Shown: positions 1 to 5,453 of the stretch, in pieces | How the letters are laid out: the number at the start of each line of letters is the position of its first letter | How positions within the stretch are numbered: position 1 is the first letter of the stretch | NCBI GenBank assembly: GCA_905215625.1 | Contig: CAJMQQ010000097.1 | Span: 1-5,520 of the forward strand | Source of the DNA: an uncultured bacterium | GTDB lineage: Bacteria; Bacillota; Clostridia; Lachnospirales; Lachnospiraceae | Length of the DNA: 5,520 bases | Direction: 5' to 3' | The notes under the pieces: generated by a model | Told to the model about the DNA's origin: nothing | Databases searched by the model: none | The model's input: only the letters and a program-made list of their open reading frames with translations | Position numbers and translations under genes: made by a program

Positions 1-1
1 T

Positions 2-20
2 ATGTGGCTTTCAGCCACAT
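2..20. repeat. Perfect 8-bp inverted repeat (hairpin) at window edge
   Basis: ATGTGGCT at 2-9 and AGCCACAT at 13-20 form a perfect 8-bp stem with a 3-nt loop. No T-run follows it on the plus strand, and on the minus strand the following bases lie outside the window. It could therefore be a terminator read leftward, a 5' leader hairpin or an operator. The structure is seen directly; the function is unknown. Confidence 0.5.
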
Positions 21-48
21 TCGTGGCAAAGTCGTGAATAATTCAGGT

Positions 49-77
49 ATAATATACTATTTTTCTAAAAAACGCAA
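49..77 (-). promoter_or_regulatory. Possible leftward promoter for a gene beyond the window
   Basis: On the minus strand TTGCGT (77-72) and TATTAT (54-49) are separated by 17 bp, a plausible SigA-type arrangement pointing out of the left edge. The plus strand over the same bases also has a TATAAT (48-53), but without a recognisable -35. The -10 lies in an 11-bp near-palindrome (GTATA-A-TATAC, 47-57). A/T-rich DNA gives such matches often and the promoted gene is not visible, so this is a weak call. Confidence 0.25.
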
Positions 78-107
78 TAAAGGCCATCTGCCCAAGCGCA
101 CATAAAT

Positions 108-137
108 TAAGAACTGCCGTTAAAACGACAGTTCTTA
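108..137 (-). terminator. Hairpin terminator of the PTS operon
   Basis: TAAGAACTGCCGT (108-120) and ACGACAGTTCTTA (125-137) form a 13-bp stem with a 4-nt loop, 39 nt past the stop codon of the IID gene. The single imperfect position is a G-U wobble in the minus-strand transcript but a C-A mismatch in a plus-strand transcript, so the stem fits leftward transcription better. The tail after the stem (AATTTATG) is only moderately U-rich, so termination may be partial. No other gene or signal is evident between here and the IID stop. Confidence 0.7.
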
Positions 138-176
138 CATAATAATATTATTCTGATTACTAACACATTCCCTGCA

Positions 177-1013
177 CTACAAAATTCCCAATGCCCCCAA
201 CACAATTCCACATATCACAATTCCCAGCAAAAGCAGATTTGTGTTGACTTTCTTCTGAATAAGCCTGTAAATCCCCAGCGTTGCCAAAAGAGGCAGAAGC
301 TTAGGGAACATCGTATCCAGCATATCCTGAAGCACCAGCTCCGTTCCCCCCGCATGAAAAGCCAATGGTGTTGTTATGCTGACCATACTTGCCACCATTC
401 CTCCTACTACAGCTAATCCCACAATGGATGCACACTGCATAACCCGCTCCATGATTCCTTCCTGATACAGCTTGGTCAGGTATTTATTACCAGACTGATA
501 GCCCAGAACCGTTCCATAATACCCCATGATAATTGAGGGGATTGCGAAGAGAAGAACTGCCAGAATCGGTCCTAATACATTGCCCTGCTGTGCAAAAGAC
601 AGGCCAATTCCAAATGTTATGATACGCAGAGTACCCTGGAAAAAGCTGTCGCCAATTCCCGCAAAAGGTCCCATTAGACTGGTTTTAATCATAGAAATCG
701 ATTCTGGTTGGAAAGAACCATCCTCACATTTAGCATTCTGCTCCTCCATGGAGGCAGCCAATCCCATAATAAAACCTGTCACCTGCGGTGTACAGTTAAA
801 AAACTCCATATGACGCTGATATGCTTCCCGACACTTCTCAGGCTTATTCTTATATAGCTTGTCCAGAATGGGAGCCATTCCAAACATAAACCCCATATGC
901 ATCTGCCTCTCATAATTCCAGGAACACATAATAGTCCAGGAACGCAGGAATAATCTGCGCAGATCCTTTTTTGTCACAGCGCCCTCTGCGACGGTCTGAT
1001 TCATTTCTTCCAT
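177..1013 (-). CDS. PTS mannose/fructose/sorbose-family IID component
   Basis: This 278-residue protein is the IID membrane subunit of a mannose-family phosphotransferase permease and would form the membrane channel with the IIC encoded just upstream. The family signature is clear: an N-terminal KKDLRRLFLRSW segment (15-26), HMEFFNCTP (68-76), then GFIMGL (80-85) and SLMGPFAGIGDS followed by FFQGTLR (112-130). Hydrophobic stretches follow at about 146-172, 191-213 and 258-278, with the protein ending in the last one, as is usual for IID. Length is normal for the family. The start ATG lies 2 nt after the IIC stop. An AGGGAG ribosome binding site (1025-1030) lies inside the end of the IIC gene, 11 nt before this ATG; a second in-frame ATG three codons later would be farther from it. 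It is the last gene of the operon. Family assignment is firm; the sugar is inferred from the SIS gene. Confidence 0.95.
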   Translation of the reverse strand: MEEMNQTVAEGAVTKKDLRRLFLRSWTIMCSWNYERQMHMGFMFGMAPILDKLYKNKPEKCREAYQRHMEFFNCTPQVTGFIMGLAASMEEQNAKCEDGSFQPESISMIKTSLMGPFAGIGDSFFQGTLRIITFGIGLSFAQQGNVLGPILAVLLFAIPSIIMGYYGTVLGYQSGNKYLTKLYQEGIMERVMQCASIVGLAVVGGMVASMVSITTPLAFHAGGTELVLQDMLDTMFPKLLPLLATLGIYRLIQKKVNTNLLLLGIVICGIVLGALGIL

Positions 1014-1015
1014 AT

Positions 1016-1759
1016 CTACGCACTCTCCCTTCTTCCATAAACCACTTTATCCATAATAAATGCTAAAATACAGGCGAACAGCGTCAGACCGATCAAATCG
1101 AGCCCGGAATATGCCACCACCAGAAAACCGAACAGAAAATACGGAAACAGCTTTTTAGAAAGCATCGTACTGAGCAGCATGGAAAAGCCCAATGCAGAAA
1201 GCAGATTTCCAGCTACTGTCAGGCCATTTGTAATTACCTCGGGAATCGCGTTCACCATTGTATCCACTAAATCTGTTCCAAAGTAGATCGTCAGAAAAAT
1301 CGGCACAAAATAAACAACACAGTTTAATCCAAATGACCACCAAATATGGATATTTTGAGCCTTTTTGTAATTTTCTTCTTCTATCGCCCGATCTGCCACA
1401 TGAGAAAACTGAGCAATGATAATGCGCATGATCACGCTCATAAACTCACCAATTACTGCCACAGGGATAGCAATGGTCAGCGCGGCCTCTGTAGACGCAC
1501 CGGATAAAATCGCAAATGACGTCGCGATAATACTTCCCAACTGCATATTTGGCGGACCAGCCGCACCAATGGCTACAAAGCCCATGGAAATCAGCTCCAG
1601 ACTGGCTCCCAGCGTAACTCCAGCTCTTAAATCTCCCAGAACCAGACCTGCCAGCGTACTTAAAATCAACGGCCTGCCAATATTCTGACGGCCAATTAAC
1701 CGTGAGTCAATAACTGCGATAATTCCCACCAGTCCCAGCAAAATTGATGAAATCAACAT
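1016..1759 (-). CDS. PTS mannose/fructose/sorbose-family IIC component
   Basis: This 247-residue, very hydrophobic protein is the IIC subunit of a mannose-family PTS, which with IID binds and translocates the sugar. Diagnostic features are GRP (28-30) followed by GLVLGDLRAGVTLGASLEL (38-56), then SMGFVAIGAAGPPNMQLG (58-75), matching the conserved IIC core of this family. Further membrane segments run at about 92-116, 140-160, 176-200 and 205-238, with a short basic C-terminus (YGRRESA). Length is slightly below the roughly 250-270 usual for the family but nothing appears missing. The start is preceded by a weaker, G-rich ribosome binding site (AGAGGGGG, about 8 nt upstream) and lies 27 nt after the IIB stop. 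The gene ends 2 nt before IID, so the two membrane subunits are probably translated together. Confidence 0.95.
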   Translation of the reverse strand: MLISSILLGLVGIIAVIDSRLIGRQNIGRPLILSTLAGLVLGDLRAGVTLGASLELISMGFVAIGAAGPPNMQLGSIIATSFAILSGASTEAALTIAIPVAVIGEFMSVIMRIIIAQFSHVADRAIEEENYKKAQNIHIWWSFGLNCVVYFVPIFLTIYFGTDLVDTMVNAIPEVITNGLTVAGNLLSALGFSMLLSTMLSKKLFPYFLFGFLVVAYSGLDLIGLTLFACILAFIMDKVVYGRRESA

Positions 1760-1786
1760 AATATTACCCCCTCTCTGCTCAATCTG

Positions 1787-2251
1787 CTATTTTGAAAAAT
1801 CAGCATGTTCAATCTGAGAGGTGGGAACCTGCTGTATATAAATGCTGATCCCCTCTGACAGTATCTCCTGTGTATCCTTAAGTTCTTCCTTATTTAGGTA
1901 CACTGCTTTTCCATATGGTTTAGAATCCTGTTTTTTTGCAACGCCGCCGTAATTAATCTCTCTGACCTGAGGCAGCTCATGGACAAGCCTCAACGCTTCT
2001 TTAGGGCCTCTTACAATAATCATAATATTCTTGTCCGCGTTGGACTCCACTGTCTGTTTCAATTCACTGAAAGGGATAATATCTAATGAACAGCCTGACG
2101 GCTTTGCAAGAGACAATGCCATCTTTCCGATGGGGTCATTAGGAACCAGATCGTCCGCCACAATAATATGATTCGCTGCCGTCTGCCGGGTCCAGGAAAA
2201 AATAACCTGTCCGTGCAGCAGCCTGTGATCCACCCGCACTAATTTAATCAT
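1787..2251 (-). CDS. PTS mannose/fructose/sorbose-family IIB component
   Basis: This 154-residue cytoplasmic protein is the IIB subunit that takes phosphate from IIA and passes it to the incoming sugar. The N-terminal IKLVRVDHRLLHGQV contains the family's phosphorylated histidine, here H13 in RLLHGQV. Also typical are the IIVADD strand (29-34), MIIVRGP (77-83), INYGGV (99-104) and a C-terminal IYIQQVPT (137-144). The length is normal for a stand-alone IIB. The start overlaps the IIA stop by 8 nt (ATGATTAA), with a strong AAGGAGG (2261-2267) 9 nt upstream inside the IIA gene. Such overlap implies translational coupling and fixed IIA:IIB stoichiometry. The family is certain; sugar specificity cannot be read from this subunit. 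Confidence 0.95.
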   Translation of the reverse strand: MIKLVRVDHRLLHGQVIFSWTRQTAANHIIVADDLVPNDPIGKMALSLAKPSGCSLDIIPFSELKQTVESNADKNIMIIVRGPKEALRLVHELPQVREINYGGVAKKQDSKPYGKAVYLNKEELKDTQEILSEGISIYIQQVPTSQIEHADFSK

Positions 2252-2675
2252 AATCCTGTTCCTCCTTCAAAAGCCTGTTATAATAAACAATGCTGTTTTT
2301 TCCATCCTCTGCAATGGAATCCAGATTCAGTTTATCCCAGGGAGTATGATTTTTCTTTTCCATCATTACTTCCACTGCCACAGTAAGATTAGCTCCTGCA
2401 ATCAGCCTTCTTGAATCCGACAGAAACCGCAAAGCCGTATTTGCCGGCGTTCCGCCGGGTATATCCAAGAGGATTACCAGATTTCTGTCTCTATACTGTT
2501 CTTCAATCACAGTCCTTAAACACTGTTCAAACTCCTCTGTGCTTTCTCCTTCTTCAAAACATACTGTGTCTAAATCTGTCTCATCAATATCCAAAACCAG
2601 CTTTAAAGCGCTCAAATACCCTTTTGCCAGTCCGCCGTGGGTAACCATCAAAATCCCGAAATCTTCTTTTTCCAT
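2244..2675 (-). CDS. PTS mannose/fructose-family IIA component
   Basis: This is the cytoplasmic IIA subunit, which accepts phosphate from HPr and hands it to IIB. The active-site histidine is H13 of the 143-residue form, in MVTHGGLAKG, close to the N-terminus as in the family. LVILLDIPGGTPANTA further on is the conserved LxDxxGGTPxN segment, and an IAGANLTVAVEVM strand follows. It is a separate protein, not fused to IIB as in enteric ManX. I chose the ATG at 2675. An upstream in-frame GTG at 2684 would add three residues, but it lies within the best Shine-Dalgarno sequence (AAGAGGTG, 2682-2689), which is correctly spaced for the ATG. The gene starts 24 nt after the HAD gene and overlaps IIB by 8 nt. 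Confidence 0.93.
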   Translation of the reverse strand: MEKEDFGILMVTHGGLAKGYLSALKLVLDIDETDLDTVCFEEGESTEEFEQCLRTVIEEQYRDRNLVILLDIPGGTPANTALRFLSDSRRLIAGANLTVAVEVMMEKKNHTPWDKLNLDSIAEDGKNSIVYYNRLLKEEQDYD

Positions 2676-2681
2676 ATGTTT

Positions 2682-2689
2682 CACCTCTT
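2682..2689 (-). promoter_or_regulatory. Ribosome binding site deciding the IIA start
   Basis: AAGAGGTG on the minus strand lies 6 nt before the ATG at 2675. The GTG formed by its last bases is in frame with IIA and can be mistaken for the start. A GTG start would have no comparable site upstream, since AACAAAGGCTT is the only purine-rich stretch there. This supports the shorter, 143-residue IIA. Confidence 0.7.
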
Positions 2690-2699
2690 AAGCCTTTGT

Positions 2700-3371
2700 T
2701 TATGTCGTACCTGCACTGTCTTCCTGAAAAATCCGGCGGCCCGCCTCAAATAAGGACGGAAGAATCCACTTTGCCCGCTCCTTTTCAGCTTCTCCCGGCA
2801 AAATCATATCTGGAACCATTACACAGGGAATCCCTGCCCGAAAAGCAGCCTCTACTCCTACGGGAGAATCCTCCAGAACTACTGCTCTGTCGGCAGGACA
2901 TTTCATCTGTTCCAAAACGTTCAGGTATATATCAGGGAATGGTTTTCCCCTTCTCACCTCATCCCCACAGCAAACATAAGAAAAGAAGGAAAGGATTCCC
3001 ATTCGCCCCAGACGTTTTTCAGTCAGTTCACGAGAGGTTGCCGTAGCAACCGCACAGGAAATTTCTTTTTCCTGCAGCTTCTCAAGCAGCTCCCGTGCCC
3101 CCGGCTTTAACCGCAGATCTTCCTCAAGCATTTTGGAGCCAAAGGCCCTCATACGCTCCATAAAATCTTCTGCGCGGCAAGCCCCGTTCAAAATTTCACG
3201 TGCCTCATCCATTGAAGCCTGTCCGGTTTTTCCAATTAACCGATGAAATTCCTCGTCACGTACATTCAGAAGCCCAAACGAATCGGCTGTTTTGCGCCAT
3301 GCCTGTTTCCACACCTGCTCCGTGTCCAAAAGAAGCCCGTCTACATCAAAAATAACCAATTGCGGCAGCAT
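2700..3371 (-). CDS. HAD-superfamily hydrolase (subfamily IA, beta-phosphoglucomutase/sugar phosphatase-like)
   Basis: This 223-residue cytoplasmic protein carries all HAD motifs: IFDVDG (7-12) with nucleophile D9 and acid/base D11, VATATSRE (108-115) as motif II, GKPFPDIY with K143 as motif III, and VLEDSPVGVEAA (165-176) with the metal-binding acidic pair as motif IV. A helical cap of about residues 15-85 between motifs I and II, including the RLIGKTG segment, places it with beta-phosphoglucomutase-like and DL-glycerol-3-phosphatase/2-deoxyglucose-6-phosphatase-like enzymes. The exact reaction, phosphatase or mutase, cannot be read from sequence. It sits second in the operon, between the SIS deglycase and the PTS genes, so its substrate is probably a sugar phosphate made or imported here. 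Removal of a toxic or dead-end phosphorylated Amadori product is one possibility (inference). A strong ribosome binding site (AAGGAGGGG) precedes the ATG, 30 nt after the SIS stop. Confidence 0.92.
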   Translation of the reverse strand: MLPQLVIFDVDGLLLDTEQVWKQAWRKTADSFGLLNVRDEEFHRLIGKTGQASMDEAREILNGACRAEDFMERMRAFGSKMLEEDLRLKPGARELLEKLQEKEISCAVATATSRELTEKRLGRMGILSFFSYVCCGDEVRRGKPFPDIYLNVLEQMKCPADRAVVLEDSPVGVEAAFRAGIPCVMVPDMILPGEAEKERAKWILPSLFEAGRRIFQEDSAGTT

Positions 3372-3401
3372 GTTTAATCCCCTCCTTCTTTCTCCGGTTG
3401 A

Positions 3402-4373
3402 TTAATACTCCATGTGCCACATATACCGACGCACATCCAAAGAATGTCCACGCTCAAAAGCAATTGCTTCTACAAACTGACGAATAACTACTCCGGACAG
3501 AATGGCTGCAATATAAGGCTTAGCCTCATCTGCCACTCCTGCCAGCGGAAGATCCTCCTGATCCAGAATAAGCATCTTGTCTGAATATTTCTTACTGAAA
3601 TCCTCTACTCTCTGATCCAGGAATCGTGTGTTGCCAATACTTTTTACTAATAAAAACGGAACATCATAATCTGTCACCTCAAATGGTCCATGGAAATACT
3701 CACCGGAATGGATGCAGCCGGAGTGGATCCACTGCATTTCCATAAACCAGCACATCGCAGTAGAATACACTTCTCCATAGTTAATTCCGCTTCCAATGGT
3801 ATAGATAAGCTTCTCCCGCTTGTTTTCCTTTGCCCAGCGCTCCGCCTTTTCCTGATAAAGCTCCTTTGCCTTTCCTGACAACTCAGACAGCTTATCAAGC
3901 TCCTTCAGGCATACATCCCATTTTTCACTGGGAGCCAAAACCTTCAGCAGATGGAAAAGAAGACCATAAAGGATACCTTTATTCTTGTCGCTGTCGCTCA
4001 CTTCCTTGCCCCAATCATCGTGAACAGGACACTGAGCGGCGTTCCATAAAGGCGATCCTTCTGCATTTGATAAAGCAATCGTCATTGCTCCTTTTTCTCT
4101 GGCAAGCTTTGTAGCGGCAACCGTTTCCGGAGTATTACCGGAATGGGAACAGCTGATTACCAGAGACTGTTCATTTAAAGACTTGGGTGTATCATACATA
4201 AATTCATTCGCTGTATACACATGGCTGGGAACCGTTGTTTCCTTATCAAAAATATACTGCATCAAAACTGCCTGGGAGCCTCCACAGGCCACAAAATAAA
4301 CAGCATTCACTGTTCCCATCTGCTCCACAGCACTAACCGCCTGTACAATCTGTCCAAGATGTTCTTGTCTCAT
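3402..4373 (-). CDS. frlB: SIS-domain Amadori-product 6-phosphate deglycase, FrlB/GfrF-like
   Basis: This 323-residue protein has two SIS (sugar isomerase) domains. The first starts at VYFVACGGS (25-33) and has the phosphate-binding loop SCSHSGNTPET (74-84). The second starts at LIYTIGSG (189-196). Fructoselysine-6-phosphate deglycases (FrlB, GfrF) and fructose-asparagine deglycase FraB use a Glu and a His 16 residues apart. The same pair is present as E212 (FMEMQW) and H228 (GEYFHGP), and the C-terminal DVRRYMWHMEY resembles the DERRYYGGLVEY end of E. coli FrlB as I recall it. The expected reaction is 6-phospho-Amadori compound to glucose 6-phosphate plus the free amino acid or amine. It is slightly shorter at the N-terminus than FrlB (about 340 residues). 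AGGAGG, 8 nt upstream, fixes the start. First gene of the operon; no kinase gene is present because the PTS supplies the phosphate. An alternative substrate such as glucoselysine-6-phosphate, or another amino-sugar phosphate, is possible, so the symbol denotes the family only. Confidence 0.85.
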   Translation of the reverse strand: MRQEHLGQIVQAVSAVEQMGTVNAVYFVACGGSQAVLMQYIFDKETTVPSHVYTANEFMYDTPKSLNEQSLVISCSHSGNTPETVAATKLAREKGAMTIALSNAEGSPLWNAAQCPVHDDWGKEVSDSDKNKGILYGLLFHLLKVLAPSEKWDVCLKELDKLSELSGKAKELYQEKAERWAKENKREKLIYTIGSGINYGEVYSTAMCWFMEMQWIHSGCIHSGEYFHGPFEVTDYDVPFLLVKSIGNTRFLDQRVEDFSKKYSDKMLILDQEDLPLAGVADEAKPYIAAILSGVVIRQFVEAIAFERGHSLDVRRYMWHMEY

Positions 4374-4392
4374 ATCCGTCTCCTCCTAATTG

Positions 4393-4422
4393 ATTATATA
4401 TCATTATGTATCTTTATATATC
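4393..4422. repeat. Three 10-bp tandem repeats at the operon start point (candidate operator)
   Basis: On the plus strand ATTATATATC (4393-4402), ATTATGTATC (4403-4412) and TTTATATATC (4413-4422) are adjacent near-identical 10-bp units, reading GATAYATAAW on the operon strand. They cover about -4 to +26 relative to the predicted operon start, so a protein bound here would block initiation or clearance. The 10-bp period puts every unit on the same face of the helix. Related GATACAAAAA and GATAAAAATT units lie in opposite orientation at 4471-4490. Binding by the adjacent GntR protein is inference. Confidence 0.5.
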
Positions 4423-4424
4423 TT

Positions 4425-4453
4425 ATTATAGTGATTTGTCCCGAAAAAATCAA
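4425..4453 (-). promoter_or_regulatory. SigA-type promoter of the SIS-HAD-PTS operon
   Basis: On the minus strand TTGATT (4453-4448) and a perfect TATAAT (4430-4425) are separated by exactly 17 bp. Transcription would start near 4418, leaving a leader of about 45 nt before the SIS ATG. There is no -24/-12 element in the intergenic region, so this is unlike the sigma-54 control known for the Salmonella gfr operon. I saw no convincing catabolite-responsive cre site in the intergenic region. Confidence 0.8.
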
Positions 4454-4497
4454 GTATATTTTCAAAAAAAGATACAAAAAGATAAAAATTTTAAAGA

Positions 4498-4526
4498 TTG
4501 CATATCATCATAATATATGCTATAAT
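4498..4526 (+). promoter_or_regulatory. Extended -10 promoter of the GntR regulator
   Basis: TTGCAT (4498-4503) and TATAAT (4521-4526) are 17 bp apart, with a TG one base before the -10 (4518-4519), giving an extended -10 that compensates for the weak -35. Transcription would start near 4533, giving a leader of only about 18 nt, just enough for the AAGGAG ribosome binding site at 4536-4541. The promoter diverges from the operon promoter, with their -35 boxes about 45 bp apart. Confidence 0.75.
4500..4520. promoter_or_regulatory. Dyad in the regulator promoter (candidate autoregulatory operator)
   Basis: GCATAT (4500-4505) and ATATGC (4515-4520) are perfect 6-bp inverted arms spaced by 9 bp. 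They occupy nearly the whole stretch between the -35 and the -10 of the regulator promoter. GntR-family proteins bind as dimers to dyads of about this span, and autoregulation is common. The dyad is seen directly; binding is inference. Confidence 0.4.
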
Positions 4527-4550
4527 GAATTGTTGAAGGAGAATCCTATT

Positions 4551-5324
4551 ATGAATTCAAAAAGTGTAAAACCATTGTATCAACAGATTGAAGCATCCAT
4601 TCGCAGCGATATCCAAACACACATTTATAAAACCGGTGACAAGCTTCCCACAGAAACCGAACTAAGCGCAAAATATAATGTAAGCAAAATCACCATACGT
4701 AAAGCTATGGAAAAACTTTCCCATAATGGATTAATACAGAAGGTTCAGGGAAAAGGTACCTTTGTGTGCCCACAAAAGGACAAAATTGCCCTCTCCGAGA
4801 CAAGAGGATTTAACGATTCCCTTTCCTCTCATGGCCACTCCTCCCGTCATAAAGTACTGGAAATCAAAAAAATCCAATCCGATGACCGTATTTCAGAAGC
4901 TCTCAGCCTGCGTGAAGGCAGTCCTGTTATTTATGTAGAACGGCTCATCTGGGCAGACAATAAACCCATTGGCCTTGATACCATCTATGTTTCAGAAACC
5001 ACCTTTCCTGACTTTATACAGAAAGCCGCCTCTGAAAAACCTCTTTATCATATCTTAAGAGAAGATTACGGTCTGGAGGTAGCGGAAGCCACTCTGGAAA
5101 TTAATGGAATTTTAGCCGACAGTTCTAAGGCATCCCTCCTAAAATGTCTGGTAGGCGACCCTCTGTTCCATGTAGAAAAAACTGCCTATAATTCCGATGG
5201 GATACCTATCCATTTTTCCTCCACATATGTACGCTGTGACTCAGTTACCTATGTTGTCCGTACAAACCAGTATCTGCATATGGAAGAAAAAAGGCTGGCT
5301 TCCTGTTTTCATAAAAGAAAATAA
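4551..5324 (+). CDS. GntR-family transcriptional regulator, HutC/UTRA subfamily
   Basis: This 257-residue DNA-binding protein has an N-terminal GntR winged helix (about 8-73). It is recognised by PLYQQIEASIRSDI, the GDKLPTETELSAKYNVSKITIRKAM helix-turn-helix region (29-53) and the wing LIQKVQGKGTFV (61-72). A UTRA effector domain follows (about 80-240), with ALSLREGSPVIYVERL, PIGLDTIYV and a late IPIHFSSTYVR typical of HutC-like sugar-phosphate or amino-compound sensors. The open frame continues upstream to 4221, but that part runs antisense through the SIS gene. The ATG at 4551 has AAGGAG 9 nt upstream and begins exactly where GntR homology does. Two stop codons in tandem end it (5322-5327). 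Lying divergent to the operon, it most likely represses it and is relieved by a phosphorylated substrate, as for FrlR-type regulators (inference). Confidence 0.93.
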   Translation: MNSKSVKPLYQQIEASIRSDIQTHIYKTGDKLPTETELSAKYNVSKITIRKAMEKLSHNGLIQKVQGKGTFVCPQKDKIALSETRGFNDSLSSHGHSSRHKVLEIKKIQSDDRISEALSLREGSPVIYVERLIWADNKPIGLDTIYVSETTFPDFIQKAASEKPLYHILREDYGLEVAEATLEINGILADSSKASLLKCLVGDPLFHVEKTAYNSDGIPIHFSSTYVRCDSVTYVVRTNQYLHMEEKRLASCFHKRK

Positions 5325-5382
5325 TAAAAAGTTTTTATCAAAATCCCCCTTATTCTGCCTGATATAAGACTGCAGAAAATAC

Positions 5383-5434
5383 AACAAAAAGAAGGACTGT
5401 GACTTAAAATAAGTCAAACGTCCTTCTTTTTGTT
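5383..5434. terminator. Bidirectional hairpin terminator between converging genes
   Basis: AACAAAAAGAAGGAC (5383-5397) and GTCCTTCTTTTTGTT (5420-5434) form a perfect 15-bp stem. The apical part holds a second stem, TGACTT (5400-5405) with AAGTCA (5411-5416), around a 5-nt loop. The A-run on the left arm and T-run on the right arm supply a U-tract in either direction, so it can end both the rightward GntR transcript and the leftward transcript of the converging gene. The 55 bp between the GntR stop and this hairpin show no further gene. Confidence 0.9.
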
Positions 5435-5453
5435 AATATCTGAACTTTCTGTA

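Noticed and set aside
109..137. The TGCCGTTAAAACGACA stretch as a cre-like catabolite site.
   Set aside because: The CG core spacing does not match the cre consensus, the location is after the operon, and the bases are fully explained by the terminator stem.
1155..3898. Minus-strand open frames at 1155-1343 and 3674-3898.
   Set aside because: They are out-of-frame readings within the IIC and SIS genes, with no recognisable protein features.
526..4114. Plus-strand open frames of 62-116 codons opposite the operon (526-813, 1416-1688, 2411-2644, 2696-3046, 3690-3878, 3830-4114).
   Set aside because: Each overlaps a well-supported minus-strand gene, lacks domain-like composition, and looks like codon-bias shadow.
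4221..4550. Upstream extension of the GntR reading frame by 110 codons, with a hydrophobic stretch that could pass for a membrane segment.
   Set aside because: It lies antisense to the SIS gene and the divergent promoters, has no ribosome binding site, and GntR homology and a good site both begin at 4551.
5349..5377. TTCTGC (5353-5358) / GCAGAA (5372-5377) as an extra terminator after gntR.
   Set aside because: The stem is only 6 bp with a 13-nt loop and no U-tract, and the much stronger hairpin follows within 6 bp.
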